NCBI GenBank assembly: GCA_010093685.1
Contig: MU006234.1
Span: forward strand, 797,668-861,667
DNA length: 64,000 nucleotides
Source of the DNA: Ophiobolus disseminans
Taxonomy: Eukaryota; Ascomycota; Dothideomycetes; Pleosporales; Phaeosphaeriaceae
Direction of reading: 5' to 3'
A program made the position numbers and the translations under genes. Under the pieces are notes generated by a model that was not told where the DNA came from, made no database searches, and saw only the letters and a program-made list of their open reading frames with translations. Positions 33,213-44,152 of this stretch are shown here, in pieces (within the stretch, counting starts at the first letter, position 1; each line of letters opens with the position of its first letter).

Positions 33213-33636
33213 GATGTGGAAAGGAAAGATAGAGGTAGAGATAATGGATGAAAAATGATATTTAGTGAACTGTGTGGATGTAATGCGTTGAGGTAGTCTG
33301 GGATTGAATGCTGTTTTAGCATTTTCACATCAGTGACAAAACATGTCGTGGCATGAATCGTAAAGGAGATGCTCGCCCTTTGGAAGTGTGGATTTCAGCT
33401 GCTGCTGTTGCTGCTAGATGTATACCAGGCTAGTCTAATGCCCGCTGATGGAAAGTCAGGCGTTGAAAAGGTGTAAAGCGTCTGTCAGCGCCGATTATGC
33501 TCATGATTCTTTGACCGTTACTGCCCGATGTAGAATGCCGACCCTGTATTCGTGAAGAAATTCGGTGCTTTGTTGACAAAGACGCAAGGTCGGAAAGTAT
33601 GAAAATGACAAGCAATACAGCTCTTCACACTCAAAG
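33213..33636. other. Convergent 3' region, S28 peptidase / MFS transporter
   Basis: No gene. This holds the 3' ends of two convergent genes. A short GCTGCTGCTGTTGCTGCT run lies near 33400. Confidence 0.4.
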
Positions 33637-35611
33637 TCATGTACCTCCCCAACTTGTTCCACTTGCGCCGACACCCGTGCTTCCCAAATTCGAGCTGAGC
33701 CGTCTAAAACCTTGACCCATGCCAATGGGCACTGAAGACCTTCTTCTAATGCTTCTCTTCCGACTTTGAGAATGACTTTCTGCTGCACTCAGCGTGTTCG
33801 AATACCTTCTGTGTCCAACTTGGTCTTCGGCACCATCATCCAGCTCGTCATCGGAGAATATAGCAGTGTTCGACCGTGTGCTAGCATATCTTAGCAGGTT
33901 GGCTGGCTCGCCAAAATCACTTTCGGATCGTGCCGCTTCGTCGTCCCTCGTTCGTGGGTGATTATCATCCTCGTATTCTTCGACCGCCTCAATGCTCTCC
34001 TCGTCGGATTCAGGATCATCCCCAAATCCTTTGCCCTCAACAAGCCAAAAGGTTGGTACTGCGGCCAGAAACGCGATCGCAGAGAGTGTCCAGAAGGGCA
34101 CGATAATGTAGCCACGCTTAACACCCCAAGTGAATAGTCCACCACTAAGTGCTGGACCCGCAGCACGGCCAACGGAGGACACACTAGTCGCAAGGCCATT
34201 GAGAGTACCAAGAATGCGTAAGCTCGATGCGCTGTTCGTGAGCATGATGGTCGAAGTAGGGAAGGCGAACGTGCCGGCAACGCCTCTGATCATGAGCAGT
34301 ACAACCATAACAGCCTGCTTGGTCGTCGGATCAGGTATCAGAGTGACAAAGGGTGTGAGGAAGTACACGACTGGGAAGATAAGAAACGCAAGACGAAGAC
34401 AATTGAGCACGCCGAGGCGGCGAGCAATTGGTGGAAAGAGAAGAAATTGCCATATAACCGACGAGACCGCGAAGAAAGTGAATATTTCGCCAATACGACG
34501 TGAGTCAATCCCAAAACCGCCCGCGAACTTCAGTGGGAGTTGAACATTGGGGTCATCGAGGGACTGAGATGGATGGTGCATGAAGACCGGTAGTAGCTGA
34601 GGGCGATTAGTGGTGTAGCCAGGCTGTTGTAGAGTAACTTACCTGATCGTACGCAGCGGTATAAAGCGCGAGTATCGTATAAACGACAAGATTGAGCGTC
34701 GTCTGGTACGTCAAGACATCCCAGACCCTCGGTGACTTTTCCCTTACGATCTCAGGTGCCTCATCCAAGTCTTGCGCTCCTTCGTCATTGAGCACTTTCC
34801 GTTGACCAAGCAGCGGTTCGTGCTCAGCCACTCTGGTTTTGTCTTCCCTTGACCTGCCGAGAGCTTCGCGAACCAGGTTGGTGAGTTTTGTACCGGTCCG
34901 TAATCCCAGATCTTCATGATACCTTTTGCTCTCCAGGGACTCTTTCAGGAAAAGCCAGCCTGTCATAATGCCAATGGCGAAGAATCCCGCAGCGACGATA
35001 TTGGGCAAGCTGTACGGAAATCTTTCAAGAAATCGATCACCACGGGGTTTCCGAGGGTCGATTCGAAGCGGATTGGATAGAGCGCCACCCAACGTTGGAC
35101 CGAAGACGGCACCCACAGTGTACACCAATGGCATAACTGAGAACGCCCTAGGCTGCAGTTCCTTCCAAGGGCAAAGTTCCGCCACAGTAGTGCGCAGTAT
35201 ACCCACGTTCCCATTGGTAAGACCTTGCAGCGCACGCGCAACCAATGCCATGTGTAGATCCGTAGAGAAGCCCCACAGCAGCATGGTCCACATGGAGTTG
35301 AACAGTCCCAGCAGTATTATCGGTTTCCGACCATATTCGTCCGACGCAGCGCCCCACACAAGGCCGGTGAAGGCCTGGCTTAGCGAGAAGATGGAGGATG
35401 TGATTCCAGCCCAGCGAGCGACATCTTCAATGGGAACGCCAAAAGACTCCATCATCTCGGGGAGGTATGGGTATACAGATGTGAGAGCGATTGGCTCCGC
35501 GAAGCGGCATATTGCTGGTGGTGAAGTTAGCAATGTTGCTGATGCGCAGAAGAGTTGGGATGAAATACAGAGGATTATCAGCTGCCTGGCGGGCAGCCGA
35601 CGGTCTGTCAT
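33637..35611 (-). CDS. MFS transporter (Zn-facilitator-like / YCR023C-type)
   Basis: Three exons, 35569-35611, 34643-35514 and 33637-34596, give 624 residues. The first join yields QLIILSICRFAEPIALTSVY, a hallmark opening of this fungal MFS subgroup. The loop between helices 2 and 3 carries GAASDEYGRKPIIL (the MFS signature G-x3-D-x2-G-R). Helix 5 has YTVGAVFGPTLGG. About twelve helices are split by a long charged loop (SREDKTRVAEHEPLLGQRK). The C-terminal 120 residues are cytosolic, acidic then Ser/Arg-rich. Relatives include yeast YCR023C and plant ZIFL proteins. The substrate is unknown. I start at ATG 35611; an upstream in-frame ATG at 35656 would add 15 residues. The frame is intact. Confidence 0.85.
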
Positions 35612-36419
35612 GGTGTTCTTGGCTTCAGCAGGTACATGCCAAGCCCAATATGCCAAAAGTGCAGAAACAGGCCTGGGAGAGGGCAGAGGGTTGAAATTTG
35701 AAGTAGAGTCGCTCTCCTTGCGTGCTCACCGTTGAAGAAGCACCCCGCAATGACGGCGGCTAGCGGCGCAGCAGGGTCATGCGCCTTTGCGCAGCCGAGT
35801 CACATTCTCGTCTCCAAATCCTTTGCTTTGCGGTTCCATTCCGAACTCCGCTTGTCGTTGTTGAGGCGTACGATGATGCGCTGTGTCGCGGCGTGGTAGT
35901 GACACGGCGTTATACCGGTAAAGCGCGCTACGCAATGGCGGCTTGTCGTGCTTGGCTACGCGACAACATCGCGCACTCCACTCGTTCCTCACATCGTTTG
36001 GTCTGGACTTCAAACCACCCAAGCTACTTATATCGCGACTATCTGGGGTGATCTTCCCGCCATGAGAGATGTATATTTGTTTTATTTGAGATGGCGGGTG
36101 ACAGCATTCAGACTTGAGAGACTATCCTGATTCCAAGCCTGCTTACAGTCAGGTTCCCACAATCTCAGTCTCAGTGAAATCATTAAAGCTCCGCTCTGGT
36201 GAGTGAAATTGGCCCGCAAGAATTAGCACGTGGAATAGTGAGAGAAAGTGGATTTACACTTACCGGTTAGTTTGTCGTGTCGTCTTGCAGGTGAGTCTAG
36301 CGAGAGCGGTTGTTTTAAATATGCTTCGTGTATAAGAGCTAGGTTTGCCCTCCTAAATCTCTGAGTTCTACTCCCAGACCTGGGTGTTGCCTACTGATCG
36401 ATCGCACGATCCCAGCCCC
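35612..36419. other. Divergent intergenic region
   Basis: No gene recognised. This contains the MFS transporter promoter on the left and the leader of the broken gene at 36420 on the right. A palindrome-like GATCGATCGCACGATC occurs near 36397. Confidence 0.4.
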
Positions 36420-37602
36420 ATGAGCTTGCGCAACATGAACCCAGATTCGACTGCACCGACTTCCGATACAATGATGGACCGCAAGTTCTCAGTCGAGATA
36501 TCCAATGCGACGCCTAACACCGGTACAGACCAGTAAACACTCAGCGAACTTCAAGCTGCAGAGAAAGAGGTGGCTGACTCAGATGCCTCATACGAAGTGG
36601 ACGACGCTTCAGAAGAAGCGAAAGCCGTGAAACCCAACTATGCGGTCCACACCGGTCTCTACGAACCGCTTCCTGCCGACATCCGCCTTGAAGTCTACAA
36701 AGCCGAGTTCCCGGAGATGAACCGAACCCCCAATAAACATGTGGGTTGGCAAAGCGGGGGGGTCGACCGGAAGAACGTTGTCTCCATACGAGATTATTCA
36801 CCTTGCTGGAATGCGAGCAAAACGATTGCTGCAGACATAGATTCAGACGGCCTTTGCCAGTGTGTCGGATGTTGGCAAAACCGTACTGGCCACGACAAGC
36901 TCGCTCACTTCTTGACCAGCAACTTCGCCCGAGACCCCGCGATCCGCACTGAGTTCCTCAGCCATTATCTCAATTTAGTCCAGTTCCACTGGGGTAAGGA
37001 AGGCTGTGAGTTCACGAATCGCAACATCGAAAACCTGCCAGCATTCTTCTATCTTATATACACCGCTGGTCTCATCTCTGCCTTCAAGCATCTCACACTC
37101 GATTACACATAGAGTTCATTTGAGGAAGATGCTGTTGGTCTTGGAAGAGTGTTTGCCATCATGCACGCTTACAAAATCAATGCTGTGCTGACGATGACCA
37201 ACGACTCACAGTCTTACACGTCGTTTCTCGACCGCGTAGTCGAGTTGTGTAAGACACGCCTCCAGCGCCAGACGTATAGGGATGGAACACCAGCATGTGT
37301 CTGGTGTACTACTGGGAACTCAGAAAGTACGAAAAAGCGAATTTTTTTTCTAGGGACGAGCAGCTACGAGAGTATTTCCAAAATTGTAAGAAAGCCCTGC
37401 TAATCGTGGCAGAAAAGATGATTGAGTACTGACAGTATATCCAGGGTTTGAAAAAGAGCGGATGAAACTGCGCCGCGTTAGGCGTCTTTACAAAAGATGT
37501 TTCAACGCTGCTTATCATGATGGCGACACCACTATCGATACTGATATCGATGACGATTATGGTTCCGAAAAGCTTGAGTACGCAGTGGACTTCAGCGACT
37601 AG
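36420..37602 (+). pseudogene. Hypothetical protein gene interrupted by two in-frame stop codons
   Basis: Exons 36420-37303, 37354-37385 and 37445-37602 join with good splice sites and sum to exactly 358 codons. Inside exon 1, TAA at 36534-36536 and TAG at 37110-37112 break an otherwise continuous frame. Sequence on both sides of each stop looks protein-like: YEPLPADIRLEVYKAEFPE in the middle, FYLIYTAGLISAFKHLTLDY before the second stop, GRVFAIMHAYKINAVLTMTN after it, and an acidic C-terminus. The LPADIRLEVY piece resembles the 'LPxEIRxxIY' families of uncharacterised ascomycete proteins. Both stops are one C-to-T step from Gln codons. A GTAAGG at 36995 could be a donor that removes the second stop, but the removed part looks coding. 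Function is unknown. Confidence 0.6.
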
Positions 37603-38766
37603 GTATCCGCTCGGTTATACACAAAACTAGCATTGTGACCAGACAGCGGGCTAGGACTCAAGATGTAGACTTTGACCCATTTCACTGTCATTGCGGGTTT
37701 TTGCCTACTTTACTGGCTACGAAGGTTAACAAGTTGCCAATGGAAAGCTGGCGCATGTTCCGAGACAGACTTACAAGCAACTTCACATGTATGCTTTATC
37801 TACATTAAAAACACCTTACTTTAAGTTGCCAGCGGCTCTCTAAAGTTTCAACTCGTGCAAAGCTGCCACCCCAAAAAAAAAGTTGCCAAACCTTGTTATA
37901 GTGACTGGAAGGCAGTTGATGTACGTTGGATGCGCTTCCACTACTGCTTCAGTCTTATCTCTAGGAACCAGCCACTTGTTTCATGCACCATTCCAGAATC
38001 CGTGTGGCTCTTTACTGGTATCGGCGAAGACTGCCCTTTCGCTTCTTCTCTTTCAACATGTCATTAGCACCTCGTTATCATTACGCGCTTCTTTTTTAGT
38101 CTCGACCTGAACAAATAACGTCCGCACGCCGATTGACAACGCTTCCATCAGGATGCACCCTCCGAAAAGAGTAAATGAGCCCGAGTTCCGGAGGCTTAGA
38201 CCATGCACCGAAGGATTTTTGGAGCACGCATTTATTACAGTAGTCAGTGTTGACTAGCAATGGTCACGCTCCTTATTGTTGCCATTCAACATGGAATCCG
38301 CCTCTCGAAATGATCATCCATGGTACTTGCTACTCAGCTATAGGTCATGTTTGATCGCAGTGAGTCCCAAATGGCACATTCGACCAACACATCATGCTCC
38401 CAGTAGGAGCAAGACCCATACACCCTTCCTCCCCTTGGCTTTTGCGCTCGAAATTATTCCGGCTCCTTTCGTTTACCTTCCAGATCATAGTGTGTCGGTT
38501 AGATCGTAATTGTCGAGTACATCTCAATGTCGTACGAATAACAAAGAAAATCCATCAACCACACCCGAACATTCCCAGTCGTGGTTTACAGCAAGATAGT
38601 CACACGATGGCGCATGTGATGTTTCACGGGCAATGTCGTGACGTTGTTCGAGGCTCTCAAAAGAAGGCTTGAGGACCTGGAGTCTCAGACCAAATTACAT
38701 ACAGTATAAGAATCAGACTTTCCTGGTTCCCACTTGCTCACTAACTCTCAGTGACTGCATCTATAT
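37603..38766. other. Gene-poor stretch
   Basis: Only short, unsupported open frames are present. No promoter, repeat or RNA gene could be recognised. Confidence 0.4.
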
Positions 38767-38940
38767 TGTTGGATGTAGGAGACAGGGCAAAAGTGAGAAG
38801 AAGGTTGTTGTATTGAGAGAGCTACATAGAGCAATTATATACACAACATGATGAGTAAGCCAGTGACTAAGAGTCACGTGGAGATGCAGTCCACAGTGTA
38901 CCATGTGAACTAAGGTGCCAGGCTGACATATATCTTGACA
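38767..38940. repeat. Possible solo LTR of a Copia-type retrotransposon
   Basis: A 174 bp stretch begins TGTTGGA and ends TTGACA, so it has the TG...CA termini of retroviral-type LTRs. Its interior is purine-rich, with an inverted GTCACGTGG-like box, and resembles short Copia LTRs I know from filamentous ascomycetes. No second copy, primer-binding site or gag/pol remnant is visible in the window. The flanking five bases do not match, so there is no target-site duplication. Tentative. Confidence 0.3.
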
Positions 38941-39540
38941 TGTTCGCACCTGTACAGATTTTTCTGCCTCTTTAAACCAGTCTGAACCATGTGGATCACC
39001 TACCTCTTTGCCCTTTCGACTCTCTGAACCCTTTCTTCCATTCACAACACCGTCCGGGGCTGCACTGCTGCCATATGGTCTAATTCAGCCTGACCTAAGC
39101 TCACTACGTAATCACACAGGTCACCAAGGTACCTCCCGAGATCTCAGCAACCATGTGAAATGGCTGTGGGCGGTGGAGACGCCCGCTGATGTGAGACGAG
39201 ACTTGACCGGCCCAGTCATGGCGGCATCACACTAGTCTAAAATCGAGATAGAAACGTCTCCGACTTATGCTCGTAAGGCTGGTGAAGTCATAGCGACGAG
39301 ATATGAGGAAAACTTTAGTTGTGACAACATTAGTGGATTAAGAGATCTGGTCTTATCGATACCGGTACCGGTAGCATGGTACAAATGAGGCTTAGTGCCC
39401 AACCCTTGCCGACGGCTCATCAAAGCCTCCGTTCCACGGGCATATACATAGCCGATCGTGACTATTTGAACTCACGAACGATCCATTGATGGATCACAAT
39501 ACACCCACTCCTTGTCCAGCACGCGCGCTGCTCTTCACCC
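38941..39540. promoter_or_regulatory. Upstream region of the hydrolase gene, with a perfect 14 bp palindrome
   Basis: No gene. At 39360-39373 TACCGGTACCGGTA is a perfect palindrome about 170 bp before the hydrolase ATG. It contains two CCGG cores, possible half-sites for zinc-cluster regulators. The rest shows nothing notable. Confidence 0.35.
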
Positions 39541-40738
39541 ATGGCATCAGGCTCCTGGAACATCCTTTCGATCGCGGCTTCGTCCCAGGACATCTGGTAT
39601 GAACCGTCATTCACGGCGCTCGACAACAACAATTATGTTGTTTATATGGTACCTGGAAACCCATGTATCATGACATACTATCAGCCCTTTCTCTCGGAAC
39701 TGTTCTTTTTGCTCAACAATGCGTTGGCACCACGTAATCAATCAGTTCACGTTGGCGGGTACACTCTGCCTGGATTCAGGCTGCAACCTGACGACATTGA
39801 TGATGTTGTACTGCCAACGTCTTTCCAGAGCCAGATTGGATATACCGAGAAACTCATCAAAGTTGCTATCAAGAAGCATGTTGATTACACAAATGGAGAC
39901 GATAGCGTCCGACGGCCAAAGGTGATACTTGTCGCTCATTCAGCTGGGACTTATATCACGCTTGAACTGTTAAAACGCTACGCGAATGGTCACGATGCGT
40001 TGTCGGTTGTGGATATTATTGGGGCCGTCCTGATCTGTCCAACAATCAGTCATCTCGCCGACGAATCAAAGAACGGTGCAGTGGCTAACGTACGTCAGCC
40101 GCGCACGAACGGAGACAATGGAGAACTGTTTATTGACGAGTGCATAGGTCCTGACTCAAATTCCTGCTTTCCCAACTATTGTGGGTACTCTGGCAAAGAT
40201 ACTCACGTTCGCGCTCCCCATTTCCGCCGTTTCCTGGATCGCACGTGTTGTTGCAAGGGTGCCACCACACGTCGCGCAAGCAGCCGCGGAGTTTTTGAAA
40301 GGCCCGCACGCTGTGCAACAAGCAATGCATATGCTGAGAGACGAGTGTCGCGAGATCAAGGAAGACACCTGGACTGAAGAAATATGGGGCTCGCCCGAAC
40401 CGACACCGAACAAGACCGTACCATTGAAGCTCTATTTCGCCAAGAATGTAATTATCAGTGTTGTAAGCGTAGAATTGTAAATTAATGTGTATAGGACAAT
40501 TGGGTGTCTAACCAGGCCAGAGACGCCTTGATCGCATCTAGAGGAAGAACGGAGAACGCTCCATGGAAGCCTGAGATGATCATTGACGAGAATAACATAA
40601 GCCACGGTTTCAACGAGAGCATAGGTGCTTATAGCCTTATACAATAACGACGTTACATGACTGACACCATTAGGCGACAGCAAGCTCATTGCGAAGAAGG
40701 TTGCGGACCTGGTAGAGAGCTTCATGGTTAGCCCATGA
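39541..40738 (+). CDS. Alpha/beta hydrolase, lipid-droplet-associated hydrolase (LDAH) type
   Basis: Four exons (39541-40089, 40148-40447, 40495-40624, 40674-40738) give 347 residues. VVYMVPGNPCIMTYYQPFLS is the oxyanion-hole region typical of LDAH (DUF2305) proteins, which carry GNPG-like motifs at this place. The nucleophile elbow is LVAHSAGTYI, with Ser in H-S-A-G. GAVLICPTISHLAD and, after the first splice, QIPAFPTIVGTLAKILTFAL form the membrane-associating part seen in the family. The last exons include NWVSNQARDAL and SHGFNE, where the catalytic His is expected. Family members sit on lipid droplets and affect neutral-lipid turnover. Exact substrates are unsettled. Exon phases agree throughout. 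Confidence 0.8.
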
Positions 40739-41467
40739 TGAACAACTACGGTCACAGCTCGTAGGACTACTATTTCAGCTCTTTTCGTCGTCAGCCAATG
40801 GTTTTCATTGACTTCGACTTCAAATCAGAAAACAGCCGCTTGCTGTCAAGCCAAGAAATTTTCAAGTGTGGCTACTTAGTGCTTTATAATCCGGCAGGCT
40901 TGATCAAAGGCATCAAAGATGATCAAAATTCACACAACAATCACTCTAGGTCCGATGGACACTTGGACTATTATAACAAGCTCGGCATGCCAGTACTTCC
41001 TCACCTATGTACTTTTGACGGATTTGCACGATGCGCCATATTCTGAAAAGGATGTGCGTTCGCTTTACTCGGAGAGATGCATCCCTGGTCAAGGACCATC
41101 GGCTGCACGGGGCCGCAACATAACTTTAATCTTTGATTGGCGATCAAGATGGAAGCCTACAAGGTTTATCATCCCGTTATCGAATGGCCCGTGAGTCATT
41201 TGCGCGCTTTGAGTGGGTACCTCGTTTACCTCGTTTACCTCGTTGCATGGTCAAGTCTTTCCAGGGAAGCGGTCGGTTGATCGAATCCTGACTCGTCACA
41301 TTGTTAGGCCCGACACTAGTGACCCGTCCCTCCCATGTTAGTCGAGTAGCCTATGTGCTGCGGGCACATACTTCGCGTTGTAATCTCCCGCCTGAGTCTT
41401 GAGAGAGATCCTTCTCGGCTAAAAGTCTCTCCAGCATTTCCAAAATCTTCAAACCACATCTTCCACA
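40739..41467. other. Intergenic region with a short tandem repeat
   Basis: No supported gene. Overlapping open frames at 40798-41046 and 40919-41194 lack motifs. At 41219-41245 the 9 bp unit ACCTCGTTT occurs three times, the last copy differing by one base. Confidence 0.4.
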
Positions 41468-42382
41468 ATGACAAGTCCTTACGCTGTAAACCCCCAGCCT
41501 TTCGCAGGCAAGGTCATTGCTGTCACTGGCGCCAGCCGTGGCACTGGTCTCGCCCTCACCAAATACTTGCTAGCCCGGGGCGCAACTGTGTCGATGTGCG
41601 CAACATCGTCGAAAAATCTCGAAAAGGCCGCTGCGGAGATCAACCAAGAATTTCCTGAGGCGAAAGACCGATATTGGACCTGTGTGGTAGACATCAGCAA
41701 GCTCGAGACGGTGAAGTCCTGGGTTGAGCAAACGGTCGCGAAATTCGGGAAGCTAGATGGATGTGCGAACGTCGCTGGTAAGCAAGAGAAACCATGAAGC
41801 TCGAGCTTGGCTGATCCGGGGGCATGTAGCGGTCGAGCAGCGCGAGATCTTCACAATTACTGATCTGGACCCTGAGTACTTTGCGCATCTGCTCAACGTC
41901 AATGTAGTAGGCACATTCAATTGCTTGAAAGAGGAGATGAAGGTAGTCAAGGATGGCGGATCCATCGTAAACGTCGGCAGCGTCACGAGCAACTACGGAT
42001 CGATCGGTGTGTCAGCATACGTCTCCGCAAAGCATGCGTTGATCGGCCTGACCAAGGTCGCTGCATTTGAAGGTGCATCAAGAAACATCCGGGTGAATTC
42101 ACTGTGCCCGTGAGTACTGACTACTTGCCTCATGATACGTAGCTGATGATGCGAAACAGTGGTGCGATCAACACGGAGATGATGCAGAAACCATTCAATT
42201 CGGCAGCTGGATCGTTCATACTACCAAAAGACCAAATGCCTATTATCCTCAACCGCGAGATTGCGGAGCCGTGGGAGATTGCAGCTTCAATCGCATTCCT
42301 GCTAGGCGATGAGAGTAAGTATGTCACGAAGGCGGCGTGGTATCATGACGGTGGATGGGTTGAGGGAAGCTATAGCTCCTGA
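41468..42382 (+). CDS. Short-chain dehydrogenase/reductase (SDR)
   Basis: Three exons (41468-41777, 41830-42109, 42160-42382) encode 270 residues. The cofactor motif is TGASRGTG (TGxxxGxG). The active site has Ser in VNVGSVTSNYG and Tyr-x-x-x-Lys in YVSAKHALIG. The C-terminal part ends GGWVEGSYSS, as in classical SDRs, with the conserved EIAASIAFLLGDES helix before it. The first splice falls right after CANVA, so the usual NNAG motif is altered to NVAA. The enzyme should reduce or oxidise a small carbonyl/alcohol substrate with NAD(P)(H); the family resembles 3-oxoacyl-ACP reductase-like oxidoreductases. No substrate is evident. It is convergent with the receptor gene at 42740. Confidence 0.83.
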
Positions 42383-42739
42383 TGAGAGATTTGTAATCCG
42401 GCCAGTGGCTTCCCAACTTATGATGGTACTTCTTTGTCTGTTCAGAGATGCAAAAGTGGTTTCGCATCGAGTCAAATCCATCTTTGAGCCTTATGCACGA
42501 GATAAGACTATTGTGGATATGACGATTCTGCGACCTAATGCCTCGAGCTCCTGGTAGTTAAACAGCACTTTAGACAGAGGTCATAGGCTCCTACCAGGTA
42601 TTACGGTCTGTTGCCACAATTGTTGTTCCATTAGAGCCCATGGCTTGCGCAGGGCTGACTTATTGTCTGATATTGCTGGACAAGCCGCTTGCGAGGTTCC
42701 TTCCTGGACCTAATTGTGGTCCTTGCAATGGTCGCGGCG
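42383..42739. other. Convergent 3' region
   Basis: No gene. This holds the 3' ends of the SDR and the PTH11-like receptor gene. Confidence 0.4.
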
Positions 42740-44152
42740 TCATGGTCGCCCGAAATCAATCCTCGTCTCAGAAGTAACGTATATGGCGATGCTTGAACCG
42801 TTGTCTTTCGCGCCCCGCTCAACGCTACCGGACGGCCGTGGTGACTGCATGATTTCAGTCCGCTGCCCATTGTTTGTATTGCCCGGCCACAACCTCGCTT
42901 CGTCATCATTCTGGCTCCTCTTTCTTGTACTTGCTCGCTCTACTGACATGTCATCTCGCGAGTGTAACTCGTAATCCGTTGCCATGATGTCTGGGCGCAA
43001 TTTGAGATCCTCTTTGGGATCGAAGTGGTCGTATGGGCCAGAGTTCTTCGACGGATTTTGGTTTCGATCACGACTGTCATGGCTGGAGTGGAGAAGACCT
43101 GGGAGGTAGCGCGAGAAGAAGGGTCTCAGGGCGGGAATCGTGGCGCATAAGATGCCGGCGTTTACTTCGGCGAAGCACCAGTGGTATTGTTCAACTATGT
43201 CCCATGTATAGTCGGTGGAGACCATAAGCGGAGGAAGGAGTGTGGTACGTTTGATGGCGACAGCGCAGACACTAGTTGTAGGTAAGTATATGTGATTTTG
43301 TTCGCGCTGAGCACTCACAATGCTCCTGTGGCGAACAGACCACAAACGGTAATCTTCTTCCGCGTTGACATCTGCAGTGGAGCGATGACAGGTACGGGGA
43401 GAATGAGTTCGAACACATCTATTATGATGTTGAGAATGGATAGGGCCATGTATTTGGTCAATTGGTTTACGCAAGTGGCTCCCGGGGCGAGCCTCAAGTC
43501 CCATGTAGCCGCAATAGGTCGGCAGCCGAACAAGCTGATCAAATCGTACACCAGTGCATAGGTGACTACGACGGCGACGGTGCACCAAACAACTCTTCGA
43601 AACCATCTTTGCGGGGAAAGTCGGAGATACAAGAATAGTATGGACAATTTGGAGCAGGCGATACTGCTCGCGTATAGCGTGGTTTGAACGAGGGTCATCT
43701 GCGAGATCTGTGAGCGATGCTCCCTTGCACTCACACCTCTACAAACTAGGACTCACCACCTGGTAATCGAAGATCCAGTCGGCCATTGGCACATCCCAGA
43801 AATGATAGCCAACTCCAACGGTCATATCTGGCTGAATGTTAGATTGAGGTTCATTCGTAGCAATGCATGTGTTACTAACGTTTGAATGTGGCTCCGAGCA
43901 TCGAAATGGAGAACATGAGCGCGAGACTCACCATGTCTGACATTATTAGTTTTTTGGACATATTGCAAAGGCTTTTTCATACTCACAGTCATCAACGCTG
44001 ATGCCTCCCTTCGTGACATATAGTCTGGTGAATATTCGCATCGCCACAGCTGTAGCAGCAACGATCGTGGTCGAAACACCAGTTGCAATCAAGTGAGCAT
44101 GCGCTGTCGTGGGATCTGACTGCCTCACTTGCCCTCTCGGTGGCTCAGCCAT
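42740..44152 (-). CDS. PTH11-like seven-helix integral membrane protein (fungal rhodopsin-like domain)
   Basis: Five exons, 43987-44152, 43880-43936, 43757-43827, 43319-43698 and 42740-43271, give 401 residues. Seven hydrophobic helices are visible, from LIATGVSTTIVAATAVAMRI through SKLSILFLYLRLSP, VVVTYALVYDLISLFGC, ALSILNIIIDVFELILPVPV and GILCATIPALRPFF. Typical family residues are present: YMVSLALMFS after helix 1, LFGCRPIAATWDL and FAEVNAGILCA. The C-terminal 120 residues are hydrophilic and Arg/Ser/Asp-rich, probably a cytosolic signalling tail. PTH11-like proteins are expanded in Pezizomycotina and can act as surface receptors in host or surface sensing; ligands are mostly unknown. I start at ATG 44152 (MAEPPRG); an upstream ATG is possible at 44218. 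Confidence 0.82.

Noticed and set aside
36995..37112. GTAAGG...TAG as an intron that would remove the second stop of the 36420 gene
   Set aside because: The segment reads as coding (helical, in frame with both sides), and an acceptor formed by the stop itself would leave the first stop unexplained.
41270..41300. TTGATCGAATCCTGACTC, which looks a little like a tRNA B box
   Set aside because: The consensus is not met and no A box or cloverleaf can be drawn around it; no tRNA gene was found in the window.
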